From Bacillus massiliigorillae (GTDB lineage: Bacteria > Bacillota > Bacilli > Bacillales > DSM-1321), in the NCBI RefSeq assembly GCF_000380245.2, contig NZ_HG428745.1, forward strand, positions 187,015 to 251,014: 64,000 bases of DNA, written 5' to 3'. Of this stretch, positions 43,149 to 52,384 are shown piece after piece. Position 1 is the first letter of the stretch; each line of letters begins with the position of its first letter. The notes below the pieces were generated by a model. It saw nothing but the letters and a program-made list of their open reading frames with translations. It was not told where the DNA came from and did no database searches. The translations under genes and the position numbers were made by a program.

Positions 43149-44891
43149 TTATCCTCGTCTTCGCTTAAATAAGCTCGCAAGCACAATCATCAAGAGCAAC
43201 AAAAGCACAAACCCAGCAGTCATCAGTATTGATTGCAGTGAATTACCACTTTCTTCTCTCGATTGCGGCCCATCACCTTCATTAAAGTTAAAAGGATTAT
43301 TTTGATTATCAAAATTAGGTGGCTGCATTTCTCCCTGTTTAATATTCTCTGGTGGCTGAGGAAGATTTCCATTTCCCTCTGGAGGTTGTGGTCTTTCTCC
43401 TTGATTATCATTAGCTCCTCTATTTGGAAGCTGAGGCATATCACCTTGACCTTGTTTCTCACCTGGCATGCCTCCTCCACCAAATCCACCACTCGTGTCA
43501 GCTTCTACAACAAGTTCACCAGATAGTTGTTTCAAAATCGAATCTGCTCGCTTAACAGCAAAGGCTACAAGACTTTCATCTCCCGACACACCCTCTAAAA
43601 ACTGTTCAGTTGTCGTAAACTTTGTAGGATCCTTTTCAACATACTTTAAAATAGTAGCAGAAATTTGATTTGTTAATGTCTGCATATTTTTTTCTGTAAA
43701 GAATGTAGTCGCGATTTCTTCAAGGTATTGATTATACTTCTCTCGGTATTTATCTATAGAAAGCAATGCATTCAACAATGGGCGATCTTCTAACGTGGTG
43801 CCTGAGACTGGCGTCGTAATGCTAAAGTTAATGCTTTTCTCATTCATGAGATTTCCGCTCATCATGCCACCCATATTACCATCACGATTTTTTTCGTTGT
43901 TTTCATCTTGAACATTTTTTTGTTCATTGGCTTGTGGTTTATTTCCTTCACCACCGGCCCCGAACCCACCAAACGACATATTATAATCCCATGGTAAAAT
44001 AGAAAATATACCGTTTTGTTCATACAAATAATAATTATGCTTCATGCTACCTTGATAATGATCTAAATTCACTAATGCCGTATTTGTCGCAAAATATCGT
44101 AGCATTTCATCTACATCCATGACTTCTTCTAAATTACCACCGTTATTAATAACATCTAGCAGCTTCATCATCGCGCTTTGATCGGAACTATCTTTATTTG
44201 TTTTTAAATTCAAACCACTATAGTCCTTAATATCATCACTTATCCATTTCAAGTCACTACCTGTACCATCAGGCTTATATAAATCCCCTGTGGAATCTTC
44301 ATAATTCTGTGCCAAAAATGTTTCATCGATAGCTTCAACTCCTAAATATAGACCCCATTCTTTCCCGTTTATCGTTACATACATATATGAATTAGCTGGA
44401 GTTGGGATTCCCATCTTCTCCATTAACTTATATGACAAATACTCTCTGGAAAGTGTTGAATCACTATAATTATTATTTAAAGCTAGCTTCTTTAAACCGT
44501 ATAAATTTTGACCATCATTATAATAATCAAAATCGATTTTGAAACTATAACGGTCCGAATCTGTCATATTAGCAACAGAACGTAATGTCATATTTCCCTT
44601 TGTGCGAAAGCCAACGTCTGCAACTTTCTTTCCATTAATTACGACAGTTGCTGGTACAACTTCCTTCTTCATTGGGTTTTCTAATATGGATGTAAGATCT
44701 TTTTCATCCATTGTTATGTCCACAGTTGAAACTTTATTCTGATTGAATACTTTCTTTACATATCCCGTTTCAGCAACTTTTGTTTGCTGTTCGACTTTGG
44801 GAAGATATATAACTACTAGTATAAGAAGCGATAGCATCAATACAATGGATAAAACAATATATCGATTCTTCACATTCGATGCCCCTTTCAT
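43149..44891 (-). CDS. CotH-family protein kinase, membrane-anchored at both ends
   Basis: A 580-residue protein. Residues 9-29 are an N-terminal membrane helix and a CotH kinase domain spans about 45-460: KGNMTLRS, YGLKKLALNNNYSDSTLSREYLSY, WGLYLGVEAID, NLDHY and ILPWDYNMSFGG, the Fam20C-like catalytic and metal-binding pattern. A Pro/Gly/Gln/Asn-rich linker (about 460-555) precedes a C-terminal helix ending KRRRG. CotH phosphorylates spore-coat proteins in B. subtilis. The two anchors and linker put this one on the outer face of the membrane. It follows a DUF4956 and a VTC gene, a combination seen in diverse bacteria but not functionally explained to my knowledge. Confidence 0.9.
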   Translation of the reverse strand: MKGASNVKNRYIVLSIVLMLSLLILVVIYLPKVEQQTKVAETGYVKKVFNQNKVSTVDITMDEKDLTSILENPMKKEVVPATVVINGKKVADVGFRTKGNMTLRSVANMTDSDRYSFKIDFDYYNDGQNLYGLKKLALNNNYSDSTLSREYLSYKLMEKMGIPTPANSYMYVTINGKEWGLYLGVEAIDETFLAQNYEDSTGDLYKPDGTGSDLKWISDDIKDYSGLNLKTNKDSSDQSAMMKLLDVINNGGNLEEVMDVDEMLRYFATNTALVNLDHYQGSMKHNYYLYEQNGIFSILPWDYNMSFGGFGAGGEGNKPQANEQKNVQDENNEKNRDGNMGGMMSGNLMNEKSINFSITTPVSGTTLEDRPLLNALLSIDKYREKYNQYLEEIATTFFTEKNMQTLTNQISATILKYVEKDPTKFTTTEQFLEGVSGDESLVAFAVKRADSILKQLSGELVVEADTSGGFGGGGMPGEKQGQGDMPQLPNRGANDNQGERPQPPEGNGNLPQPPENIKQGEMQPPNFDNQNNPFNFNEGDGPQSREESGNSLQSILMTAGFVLLLLLMIVLASLFKRRRG

Positions 44892-44923
44892 ACTTCCTGC
44901 TTCATTTCGGAAAGAGAGCGCTT

Positions 44924-45625
44924 CTATGCAGTAAAATTACCATCATAGCTAAGCATAACCGCTGACTTCACACCGTTCATTTCCATAATCGTATTAATAA
45001 AATTCACATCATTTTCTTTAACTCGTACTTCATAAATAATTTCTAAATCATTGCCTGGCATAGCCGATTTAGATTTCATAGAGTACTTCTTAGATTTTTG
45101 TGAAATAATTTGTTTTAATAGTTCCTCAACTTCGACATCGTTGTATTTCACAATGACTAAATACGGATTTTCTATCGTAATCTTATTCACAAAGACTAAC
45201 AAAACAATTCCAATCAATATAGAACCTATAATGACTAGTGGAATGAATCCCGCTCCACACAAAATCCCAGCAACAATAGACCAGAATATATAAACAATAT
45301 CCATTGGGTCTTTAATTGGTGTTCTAAAACGAACAATAGATAATGCACCGACCATACCTAGCGATAACAGTACATTTGAAGATATGCCCATAATAATTAA
45401 GGCTGTTGCCATCGACATAACAATTAATGAGATGTTAAAGCTATGTGAGTAAATTACACCCGCGAATGTTTTCTTATACACCATATAAATGAATAATCCA
45501 ACAACAAAAGCTACTAATAACCCAATTAGTGAATCTACTATTGAAAAACTCGTTGTTTTTTCTAAAAAACTAGACTTAAAAATATCATTAAAATTAAAAC
45601 TATCCATGTTTCCGTCCTCCATCAA
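44924..45625 (-). CDS. DUF4956 membrane protein
   Basis: A 233-residue protein with three to four membrane helices in its first 125 residues, including LSLGMVGALSIVRFRTPIKDP, the most conserved DUF4956 block, and a C-terminal soluble domain (YLVIVKYNDVEVEELLKQII) with a ferredoxin-like, ACT-type pattern. It lies seven bases from the VTC gene and 32 from cotH. The family accompanies VTC-domain proteins very often, so it is probably the membrane partner of the polymer or kinase machinery. Function unproven. Confidence 0.88.
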   Translation of the reverse strand: MMEDGNMDSFNFNDIFKSSFLEKTTSFSIVDSLIGLLVAFVVGLFIYMVYKKTFAGVIYSHSFNISLIVMSMATALIIMGISSNVLLSLGMVGALSIVRFRTPIKDPMDIVYIFWSIVAGILCGAGFIPLVIIGSILIGIVLLVFVNKITIENPYLVIVKYNDVEVEELLKQIISQKSKKYSMKSKSAMPGNDLEIIYEVRVKENDVNFINTIMEMNGVKSAVMLSYDGNFTA

Positions 45626-45631
45626 AACAAA

Positions 45632-46342
45632 TTAACCATACATTCTACTAATTTGATATTTCGAATATGTTTCTTTCCTACGATCATTTACTTGGAGCAA
45701 AAGTTTAATGATATCAGGTAGAAATTCATCATATTTCACTTCTAAGATGACAATATTAGGATCCAGTGTTTCTACCATATTGACATCTGAATTCAAGACA
45801 TCATTATTCCTCATACTCGTACGTATATGACTATCAAACGTGACTCGAACATTACCAGGCCCATATATGAAAACTTCTCGTTCATAATCAACAATTGTCA
45901 CAGGTTTTAATTGCAGAAGTTTCATTTGCACATAAAGCTCTTGAATAAGTGACCTTCCATCATTCTCCATCCATTCTAAATCGCCACGTCTTATTTGTTC
46001 ATATTCCTCTGCTGTAATTCGACATTTTTCTTTAAATGTTAGGTTATTACGCTTACTCTTTTTCTCTAAATTCATATAATCCGTTTTATAGTCGTATAGC
46101 CGAACTCTATATTTATCACGCTCATACATGCCTTCCTTCTTCTGAATGAGCACTTTATTATCAAAGTTATCGAAATACACACTTCTGATTACATATTTTC
46201 CATCCTGATTCGCATGTGGATCTGTTTTCATTACTGTTCTTAGCTTATTTCGTAAAAGATAACAATCCGCTTTCGTAATAGCATGCTTTAACTCACTTCT
46301 ACCTTTTTCCACATTGATTCCTAAATTCTTCATACTCTTCAC
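45632..46342 (-). CDS. VTC-domain polyphosphate polymerase-like protein
   Basis: A 236-residue tunnel-fold protein. The substrate-tunnel basic residues are visible as DKYRVRLYDYKTDYMNLEKK, YEREVFIYGPGNVRVTFDSHI, ILEVKYDEFLPDIIK and SKYQISR, the ordered motifs of VTC4-type inorganic polyphosphate polymerases. It has no membrane segment and would act at the cytoplasmic face with DUF4956. An OmpR-type direct repeat lies about 50 bases before its start. Bacterial VTC proteins are widely annotated but rarely tested, so the product (polyphosphate or another anionic polymer) is open. Confidence 0.88.
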   Translation of the reverse strand: MKSMKNLGINVEKGRSELKHAITKADCYLLRNKLRTVMKTDPHANQDGKYVIRSVYFDNFDNKVLIQKKEGMYERDKYRVRLYDYKTDYMNLEKKSKRNNLTFKEKCRITAEEYEQIRRGDLEWMENDGRSLIQELYVQMKLLQLKPVTIVDYEREVFIYGPGNVRVTFDSHIRTSMRNNDVLNSDVNMVETLDPNIVILEVKYDEFLPDIIKLLLQVNDRRKETYSKYQISRMYG

Positions 46343-46390
46343 CCTCCTTTGCTGTCATCATTTTCTTGTTTATCAATGTAAAGGACATAC

Positions 46391-46407
46391 CTTAAAGAAA
46401 CCTTAAA
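46391..46407. promoter_or_regulatory. TTTAAG-N5-TTTAAG direct repeat, candidate response-regulator site
   Basis: On the minus strand TTTAAG-GTTTC-TTTAAG, an 11-base period. This spacing is standard for OmpR/PhoB-family binding and equals the published CiaR site form. It lies about 50 bases before the VTC start and downstream of the two-component genes. Confidence 0.6.
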
Positions 46408-46455
46408 AAAATACATAAATTTAACAATAATAGTATTGAAGAAATATGAACGCAA

Positions 46456-46494
46456 CAAAAAAAGATTGCCTCCAATACACTCGGAAGCAACCTC
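46456..46494 (-). terminator. Intrinsic terminator of the phosphoesterase/two-component operon
   Basis: Minus strand GAGGTTGCTTCC..GGAGGCAATC stem followed by TTTTTTTG. Confidence 0.75.
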
Positions 46495-46497
46495 TTC

Positions 46498-47304
46498 TCA
46501 TATATTTATTATAGTAATCGACTTTTCTAACTCTTGCTTAAATGTCTCCACATTTCTTTCTCCAATATAGCCTAGTGGATTACAAATAATTGTCTTTTGT
46601 TCATCCTTATATAACGGATACCGCTCATGTGTATGCCCAAAAATAGCATACTTTATATTCGCATATCGATTGATTAGTTCCCCCATCCTAACCGAACCCA
46701 TAAATGCATTATATACATCCCAATTCATGTATTCATTGCTACGTATTACATATTCTTTATATGGAACAAAATGAGTAACAAAAATCACTTCTTTATCTTT
46801 ATTTAATCTCAATTGTTCTTCTAATTGATTTAGCATGACTTGATTTAGCTCACCATCATCCATATTCCAATTCGTATACTTATGATCGCCCCAATCTTCT
46901 TTCTCAGAAAGTATTTCGTACATTGAACTTGATTCAGCTGCCAACGAATAATCGAACCAACCCATATCGCCAATAATGACATATTCATTATTAACGACAA
47001 AAGGCTTGTTGATTATAGATGAAGGATGTTTTTCAAACATCTTATAACTATCCCATGAGCTTTCATTATTCCTTACCCAAATATCATGATTACCAGGAAT
47101 AAACAATATTTTCACCTTAACATGTTTTTCGATTTCATCCAGCATTGTAATCGTGCTTGTTACATGGTCACTTAAATCTCCCGCTATAACTATTAAATCC
47201 GGTTGTTTCTCTACAAAAGTTTCAATTAGTATTGGCAATAAATCTTCACCGACAAAATTCGAATTCATATCCAAATGAAGATCACTAAGTACAGCTATAT
47301 TCAC
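46498..47304 (-). CDS. Calcineurin-like metallophosphoesterase
   Basis: A 268-residue protein with all metallophosphoesterase signatures in order: SDLHLDMN (residues 7-14), AGDLSDH, GNHDIW, VTHFVPYKEY and GHTHERY. These residues bind two metal ions. There is no signal peptide, so it is cytoplasmic. The substrate may be a phosphoester or nucleotide. It is 39 bases from the kinase gene and separated from the VTC operon only by a terminator, so it may belong to the same regulon. Confidence 0.9.
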   Translation of the reverse strand: MNIAVLSDLHLDMNSNFVGEDLLPILIETFVEKQPDLIVIAGDLSDHVTSTITMLDEIEKHVKVKILFIPGNHDIWVRNNESSWDSYKMFEKHPSSIINKPFVVNNEYVIIGDMGWFDYSLAAESSSMYEILSEKEDWGDHKYTNWNMDDGELNQVMLNQLEEQLRLNKDKEVIFVTHFVPYKEYVIRSNEYMNWDVYNAFMGSVRMGELINRYANIKYAIFGHTHERYPLYKDEQKTIICNPLGYIGERNVETFKQELEKSITIINI

Positions 47305-47343
47305 GTAACATTCTCCTCTAATCCAGTAAATAAGGGGAGGTAT

Positions 47344-48630
47344 TTAAAATCTTGGTAACTTGATTGTAAATGTTGTTCCTTTTTCTAAGGTGCTTTCTAC
47401 TTTAATCGTGCCTTGGTGACTACCTACAATCCATTGTGCAATCGATAGACCTAATCCTACTCCCCCGTGCTCTCTTGATCTTGCTTGATCCGCTCGATAG
47501 AAACGATCAAAAATATGTTTACGGTGTTCTTCGCTAATTCCCATTCCCGTATCACTAACTTGGATCATAACCTTAGCTTCTTCTGCTGTTGTTTTAATAC
47601 TTATTGTGTCATTCTCTGCTGTATACTTTAATGCGTTATCTAATAGTATGATGATTAATTGATGTATTCTACTTTTATCTGCCGAAATCTCAACATTAGA
47701 CTGTAAATCAATCTGTAAATGTTTATTCTGTAGTTCAGCAACTTCAATATAAGGTGTACAAACATCTTTAATGAACATATCTAAATCTAGTTTTTCCTTC
47801 ACAATTTGAGTTTCGGAAGAATCTGCCCTAGCCAATGTTAATAAATCTGTTGTTAATTTCGATAGACGCCTTGTTTCTGATAGACTTAAAGCGATATTAT
47901 CAAACTTATCTACAATTTTTTCATTAGGAGTAGTAAGTAACAGCTCTAATTTATTTTGAATTATAGTCAGTGGTGTTCGAAGTTCATGCGATGCATTTTC
48001 AACGAAAACTAACTGTCTATTCCATGAATTCACGATAGGCTTCATCGATTTTCGAGATAAAATAAAACTCGCTGTAATGGATAATAAAACCGCTACCATA
48101 GAACAGATAATAAGGATTTTTTCAAAGTTTCGAATGATACTATTCTCGGAATCCACGTTAATCAACAACTGCGTATACGTATTTGTTTCATTCTTATTTT
48201 TAAACAATAGTGAACGGTAATTATACGAATCGTCGATACTAATATTCGTTAAAACATCCAATTTACTTTTATCAAATGAAATATCCTCTGAATATGTTTC
48301 GTAAAAAAGACTCCCCATTTGTTCTTGATTAATGATTTTCCCTTTATCATTCCACTTCAAAGCAATAATTCTTGGATTCATCGGTTGCTTTCCCTTTAAA
48401 AAAGGCATGTCATCTGGCGAATCCCTCTTTGGAATTCTATCTGGAAAGTTACTTTCTAATTTTTCTTGAAAAGCTTGCAATTCTTTATCAGCCTGAGAAT
48501 AAAGCGTACTTTGTACAATACTAAAAATAATCAAGCCAAAGATCATGAAAATAAGGGTGAAAGCGATAAAGTTAGACACCATAAATGTAAGTTGTTGCTT
48601 TCGTAGCATATCATTCATTTGTAACACCAT
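47344..48630 (-). CDS. Sensor histidine kinase
   Basis: A 428-residue membrane kinase with two helices (about 20-42 and 175-195) flanking a 130-residue extracytoplasmic domain, then HisKA with the phospho-acceptor HELRTPLTIIQ and HATPase motifs DNALKY, DTGMGIS and GGVGLGLSIAQ. Its start lies inside the response-regulator gene (20-base overlap), so they are a coupled pair. The signal is unknown. The outer domain lacks a recognisable PAS or Cache motif. Confidence 0.93.
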   Translation of the reverse strand: MVLQMNDMLRKQQLTFMVSNFIAFTLIFMIFGLIIFSIVQSTLYSQADKELQAFQEKLESNFPDRIPKRDSPDDMPFLKGKQPMNPRIIALKWNDKGKIINQEQMGSLFYETYSEDISFDKSKLDVLTNISIDDSYNYRSLLFKNKNETNTYTQLLINVDSENSIIRNFEKILIICSMVAVLLSITASFILSRKSMKPIVNSWNRQLVFVENASHELRTPLTIIQNKLELLLTTPNEKIVDKFDNIALSLSETRRLSKLTTDLLTLARADSSETQIVKEKLDLDMFIKDVCTPYIEVAELQNKHLQIDLQSNVEISADKSRIHQLIIILLDNALKYTAENDTISIKTTAEEAKVMIQVSDTGMGISEEHRKHIFDRFYRADQARSREHGGVGLGLSIAQWIVGSHQGTIKVESTLEKGTTFTIKLPRF

Positions 48631-49297
48631 TTTCAGCTAACATATAACCTAATCCTCGAAAGGTTTTTATATATTGATCGTAATGATATTTCTTTAAATT
48701 CTTTCGTAAATGACTCGCGTATACTTCCACTACTGTATTTGATGTTTCTGATTCAAATCCCCACACTCTATCGAAAATTTGCTCCTTTGTAAGAATGGTA
48801 TTCTTATTATTTATTAAGTACTCCAATAAATCGAATTGCTTACCATTTAATTTAATACTATCATTTCCAATAGTAGCTGTTTTGTTCTTAATATTTAGCT
48901 TCAAGTCTTTAAAGGATAAAATATTTTCATTAAATCCACCAACAGAACGTCTTACAATCGCTTCTAATCGTAATAATAGCTCTTCTCTATGAAATGGTTT
49001 TACTAAATAGTCATCCGCTCCCACTTTAAATCCATGAATTTTATCATCAATTCCATCTTTCGCTGTTAAGAAAATCACTGGTGTCGTAATATTTTGTTTT
49101 CTTAACTCTTTTAATACATCATAACCGTTCATATTTGGTAGCATAATGTCTAAGATGATAGCATCATAAATATTTTGACAAGCTAAGTACAAGCCTTCTT
49201 CGCCTTCAAATGCTTGTACCGTCTCAAATAAATCTCCAATTGTTTCAACAATTGTATTAGAAAGATACTGATCATCTTCAATAATTAATATTTTCAT
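48611..49297 (-). CDS. OmpR/PhoB-family response regulator
   Basis: A 228-residue regulator: receiver domain with IIEDD (residues 4-8), phospho-acceptor Asp in AIILDIMLPNMNGYD and Lys in FLTAKDG, then a winged helix ending with TVVEVYASHLRKNL and FRGLGYML. Members bind tandem direct repeats with 10-11-base periods. The TTTAAG-N5-TTTAAG site before the VTC gene is its natural candidate target, which would tie the two-component system to the CotH/VTC operon. Confidence 0.94.
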   Translation of the reverse strand: MKILIIEDDQYLSNTIVETIGDLFETVQAFEGEEGLYLACQNIYDAIILDIMLPNMNGYDVLKELRKQNITTPVIFLTAKDGIDDKIHGFKVGADDYLVKPFHREELLLRLEAIVRRSVGGFNENILSFKDLKLNIKNKTATIGNDSIKLNGKQFDLLEYLINNKNTILTKEQIFDRVWGFESETSNTVVEVYASHLRKNLKKYHYDQYIKTFRGLGYMLAENGVTNE

Positions 49298-49412
49298 TGT
49301 AACACCTCATTCTGCTTAAACTATTACTCATATGTTAATGTCATTATCGTAACAAAAATTTATAACAAATCTATGAATGAAAAAAAGATATTACATAAAA
49401 GTAACACAAAGC

Positions 49413-49445
49413 AAAAAAGTGCACGATATTTCGTACACTTTTTTA
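49413..49445. terminator. Bidirectional intrinsic terminator
   Basis: AAAAAAGTGCACGATAT / TTCGTACACTTTTTT. It separates the two-component operon from the SLH region. Confidence 0.7.
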
Positions 49446-49489
49446 ATATATCTGGAGAAGTAAAGTAATTTATGATTGATTGAGTTCCT

Positions 49490-50060
49490 TCGCTAGCATC
49501 TGTTTTTCCCTCTTCCAATGTTACCACTGAAATACAAACGGCAGATGATCATCACTACTACGAACTCGCCGCCATCCAAGTTAGAATCGACCAGCGCTAA
49601 CACACCTACTCTAACTGGACTTCAAACGTTCCATTGTTTTGATCCCTTATTTTGATAACCTTAGGTCTCCACTATTCAAGTATGAGAAAGATTAGTTTAA
49701 TAGCCAAATCTACTAATCTCTAGTACATCATCTCAGATGCATAGACGAATGCTAAACCCTTAGCTATTCCTAGCATTCATTACCTCACCTTGCCTACACA
49801 TGGATTCGTCACCTAACCATAGCTACCTTTTAAAGAACCCCGCGAAACTTTATTAGTTGATAGTGGAAAGTGGACCGTTGAAAGTTATTTAACTATCAAT
49901 TATCAACTATAAACTATCAACTAATTTCTACGTCTTCACCTGACTTCATCCCTTCTGTTTGTTAGAACATCACTGGATGCAGGAGGATTAGGCACATATC
50001 TTTTGGCTATTCGATATGAATTGGATTTTCACCAATTAATTCAAAACAATAGTTAGAGAA
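49490..50060 (-). mobile_element. Degraded group II intron-like remnant, no reverse transcriptase
   Basis: An 800-base stretch without a gene between the two-component system and the SLH gene. On the minus strand it has features I associate with the 5' half of bacterial group II introns: GGTTAGGTGACGAATCCATG, AATGCTAGGAATAGCTAAGG, GAGATGATGTACTAGAGA and GGCGGCGAGTTCGTAGTAG, followed by an ATG that opens only MLAKELNQS before a stop where the maturase gene would start. A TAGTTGATAGTTTATAG-type low-complexity insert sits at about 49855-49925. I cannot fold or align it here, so the call is tentative. Confidence 0.4.
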
Positions 50061-50118
50061 TATTTTCTCCACTCTTTTCACTAGCATAGTAGCTTATAAA
50101 GTAACGTTTCGTTTATTT

Positions 50119-50724
50119 TTATTTAAGAGTTTGATCAGCTTTGAATAAGAATCTTGCATAGTCTCCACGTTTTGCTGGATTGTTTGTTCCAAACTGTTTT
50201 GCATTAATACCATTTGTAATTTCATTTTTTACAAGAGCTGAAACAGCTTCTTTGTATTGAGAAGCTACGTCAGTAAATTTAACTTCTGAATTACCTTCTA
50301 AGTTAAAACCTTTTTGAATCCATACTGCTAATTCACCACGAGTAATTAAATCTTTCGCACCAAATTTAGTAGTTGTTTTACCTGAAGTAATACCAGCTTT
50401 TTTAAGAGCATTTACATATGGTACTGCATTTGTAGGAACATCTGTAAATTCAGATGTTGTTTCTGTTTTATCGACATCTAATTCTAGAACTTTAGCTAGA
50501 AGAACAGCTGCATCTTGACGGATAATGTTTTCATTAACACCAAATTTTGATGCAGTTAAACCTTGTGCTCCTTTAGAAACAACAAAATCTACTGCCTCTT
50601 GATATTGTGGAGCAACATCCGTGAAAGATGCTGCTGATGCTACTGGTGCAACTGCTAATGCAACAGCCGTTGCCGTTACAGCTGTTGCAGTGAATTTACG
50701 AGAAGATTTTGATTGATAAGACAT
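50119..50724 (-). CDS. Three-SLH-domain cell-surface protein
   Basis: A 201-residue exported protein. Residues 1-31 are a Sec signal peptide (FTATAVTATAVALAVAPVASA). The rest is three S-layer homology units beginning FTDVAPQYQEAVDFVVSKGA, FTDVPTNAVPYVNALKKAGI and FTDVASQYKEAVSALVKNEI, each followed by a TRGE/KRGD-type motif. SLH triplets bind pyruvylated secondary cell-wall polymers. It lies 87 bases after the 5'-nucleotidase gene. A protein made only of SLH units has no obvious cargo domain. Confidence 0.92.
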   Translation of the reverse strand: MSYQSKSSRKFTATAVTATAVALAVAPVASAASFTDVAPQYQEAVDFVVSKGAQGLTASKFGVNENIIRQDAAVLLAKVLELDVDKTETTSEFTDVPTNAVPYVNALKKAGITSGKTTTKFGAKDLITRGELAVWIQKGFNLEGNSEVKFTDVASQYKEAVSALVKNEITNGINAKQFGTNNPAKRGDYARFLFKADQTLK

Positions 50725-50811
50725 TAAGTGAAGCCTCCTGATTAATTGAGTTTTCTATAAAAATGAACAAATACGGTTATTGTCGTGTAATAGATCACAA
50801 ATTAATAACAA

Positions 50812-52332
50812 TTACTTTTGTGTAGCAACGTCAATAATACGTCCTTCTACTTGAGGAGCAATTGTTTTATTTGGTTGCGCTTCCAAGTGTTCTTTAAACA
50901 CTTCCCAATCAACATAACCAGGTTGACTTACTCGACCTTCATTGAATGCTTTTTCAAACATTGTGTATCCGTCTCCACCTTTAGCAGTGAAAACATTTGT
51001 TGCAACAAAATATGTTTCTTCGTTATTTAATGGCTCATACTTATCACCATTTTGTACTTCGATTGAAAGTACTTTTTCACCTGCTGGTTTGCTGCTATCA
51101 TATTTAAACTTCATACCAGCAACTTGTAGGAATCGTCCGTTTGGAGTTGGTGCCATTTCAACACTGTATTCAATTGCCTCAGCAATTTCACTACCTTTTA
51201 ACTCCATAATCCCAAGTGTGTTACTAAATGGAAGAACCTTCAAAATAGAACCCGTTGTAATATCACCAGCTGGAAGTGTTGTACGAACACCTCCACCATT
51301 TTGAACAGCCATTACCGTTTTTGGGTTAAGTGATTTTGCTTTTGCAAGCATACCATCAGCAATGAAGTTTCCTAAGTTTGTTTCACCGATACGTGAAGGT
51401 GGATTTCCACCAAGTAATTCAACTTCTGATTTACCTACAACTTCTTGTTCCATTTCATCAACAGCTGGCTTATATTTTGTGTTCAAAATTTCTGAAGCTT
51501 CTTTGTTTGCAGGAATTACATATTCTCCAGCTTCTGTCTTAGCATTCAAATCGATTAATTGACCAGCATGGCCAATGATTTTACCATCTGCATCAAACGT
51601 AACATCTAAAGTACCAAGATATTTATTATATTCATTAGCTTGAACAATGATTGTTGGCTCATCGAATTTCTCAACTAATACAGGTTCAGTTAATCCTCGG
51701 TGATCATGACCACCTACAATTACGTCAATACCCTCTACATGGTTTGCTAATTGTGTATCATCATCGATACCACCATCTTTGTAGCCGATATGTGTTAATG
51801 CAACGATTTTGTTAACACCTTGCTTTTCAAACTCTGCTACTGCAGATTTAGCTGATTCAATATAATTACTAAATGTTACTGATCCTGGGCTTGCAATGCT
51901 AGGTGTTTCTTCAGTTGTTAAACCAAAGATACCCACTTTTTCACCATTAATCGTTTTCACAATTCCATTGTAGATTTCTGCATTGTTTGGTTTTGAAGAA
52001 TACTTTTGATTAAAGTATTGCTTTAACAAATCATCCTTGCTAAAATCAATATTTGCACTAACAAATGGGAATTGAGCATTTTTAATAAAGTTTCCTAATG
52101 TTTCAGAGTCTTTATCAAACTCATGATTACCAAATGTCATAGCATCGTACTTAGCCATATTCATGAATTCTAAGTCTGCTTGTCCTAAAAATTTATTAAA
52201 ATATAAAGTTCCTGAGAAAACATCTCCTGCACTTAATAACACATTATACGGCTTTTCAGCACGAACTTGTTCAATTGCAGTAATCTTTCTTGGTACACTA
52301 TCCAAGTTAGCATGTGTATCATTCGTATGCAT
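50812..52332 (-). CDS. 5'-nucleotidase/UshA-family metallophosphatase, N-terminally truncated
   Basis: The calcineurin-like domain has HTNDTHANL, SAGDVFSGT, GNHEFD, THIGYKDGG and GGHDHRGL; the C-terminal substrate domain has GETNLGNFIADGMLA and QNGGGVRTTLPAG. These enzymes are normally exported, but no signal peptide is present. The first ATG cuts into the first beta strand, since upstream codons still read NENFELTIMHTND as far as 52371, then hit TGA. Ten bases beyond lies a group II intron domain V, so the original 5' end has probably been lost to an intron-associated rearrangement. The product may be non-functional or cytoplasmic. Confidence 0.85.
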   Translation of the reverse strand: MHTNDTHANLDSVPRKITAIEQVRAEKPYNVLLSAGDVFSGTLYFNKFLGQADLEFMNMAKYDAMTFGNHEFDKDSETLGNFIKNAQFPFVSANIDFSKDDLLKQYFNQKYSSKPNNAEIYNGIVKTINGEKVGIFGLTTEETPSIASPGSVTFSNYIESAKSAVAEFEKQGVNKIVALTHIGYKDGGIDDDTQLANHVEGIDVIVGGHDHRGLTEPVLVEKFDEPTIIVQANEYNKYLGTLDVTFDADGKIIGHAGQLIDLNAKTEAGEYVIPANKEASEILNTKYKPAVDEMEQEVVGKSEVELLGGNPPSRIGETNLGNFIADGMLAKAKSLNPKTVMAVQNGGGVRTTLPAGDITTGSILKVLPFSNTLGIMELKGSEIAEAIEYSVEMAPTPNGRFLQVAGMKFKYDSSKPAGEKVLSIEVQNGDKYEPLNNEETYFVATNVFTAKGGDGYTMFEKAFNEGRVSQPGYVDWEVFKEHLEAQPNKTIAPQVEGRIIDVATQK

Positions 52333-52384
52333 AATCGTTAATTCAAAGTTTTCATTGCTGCTATTTCCAGCTCACACTGGACCT

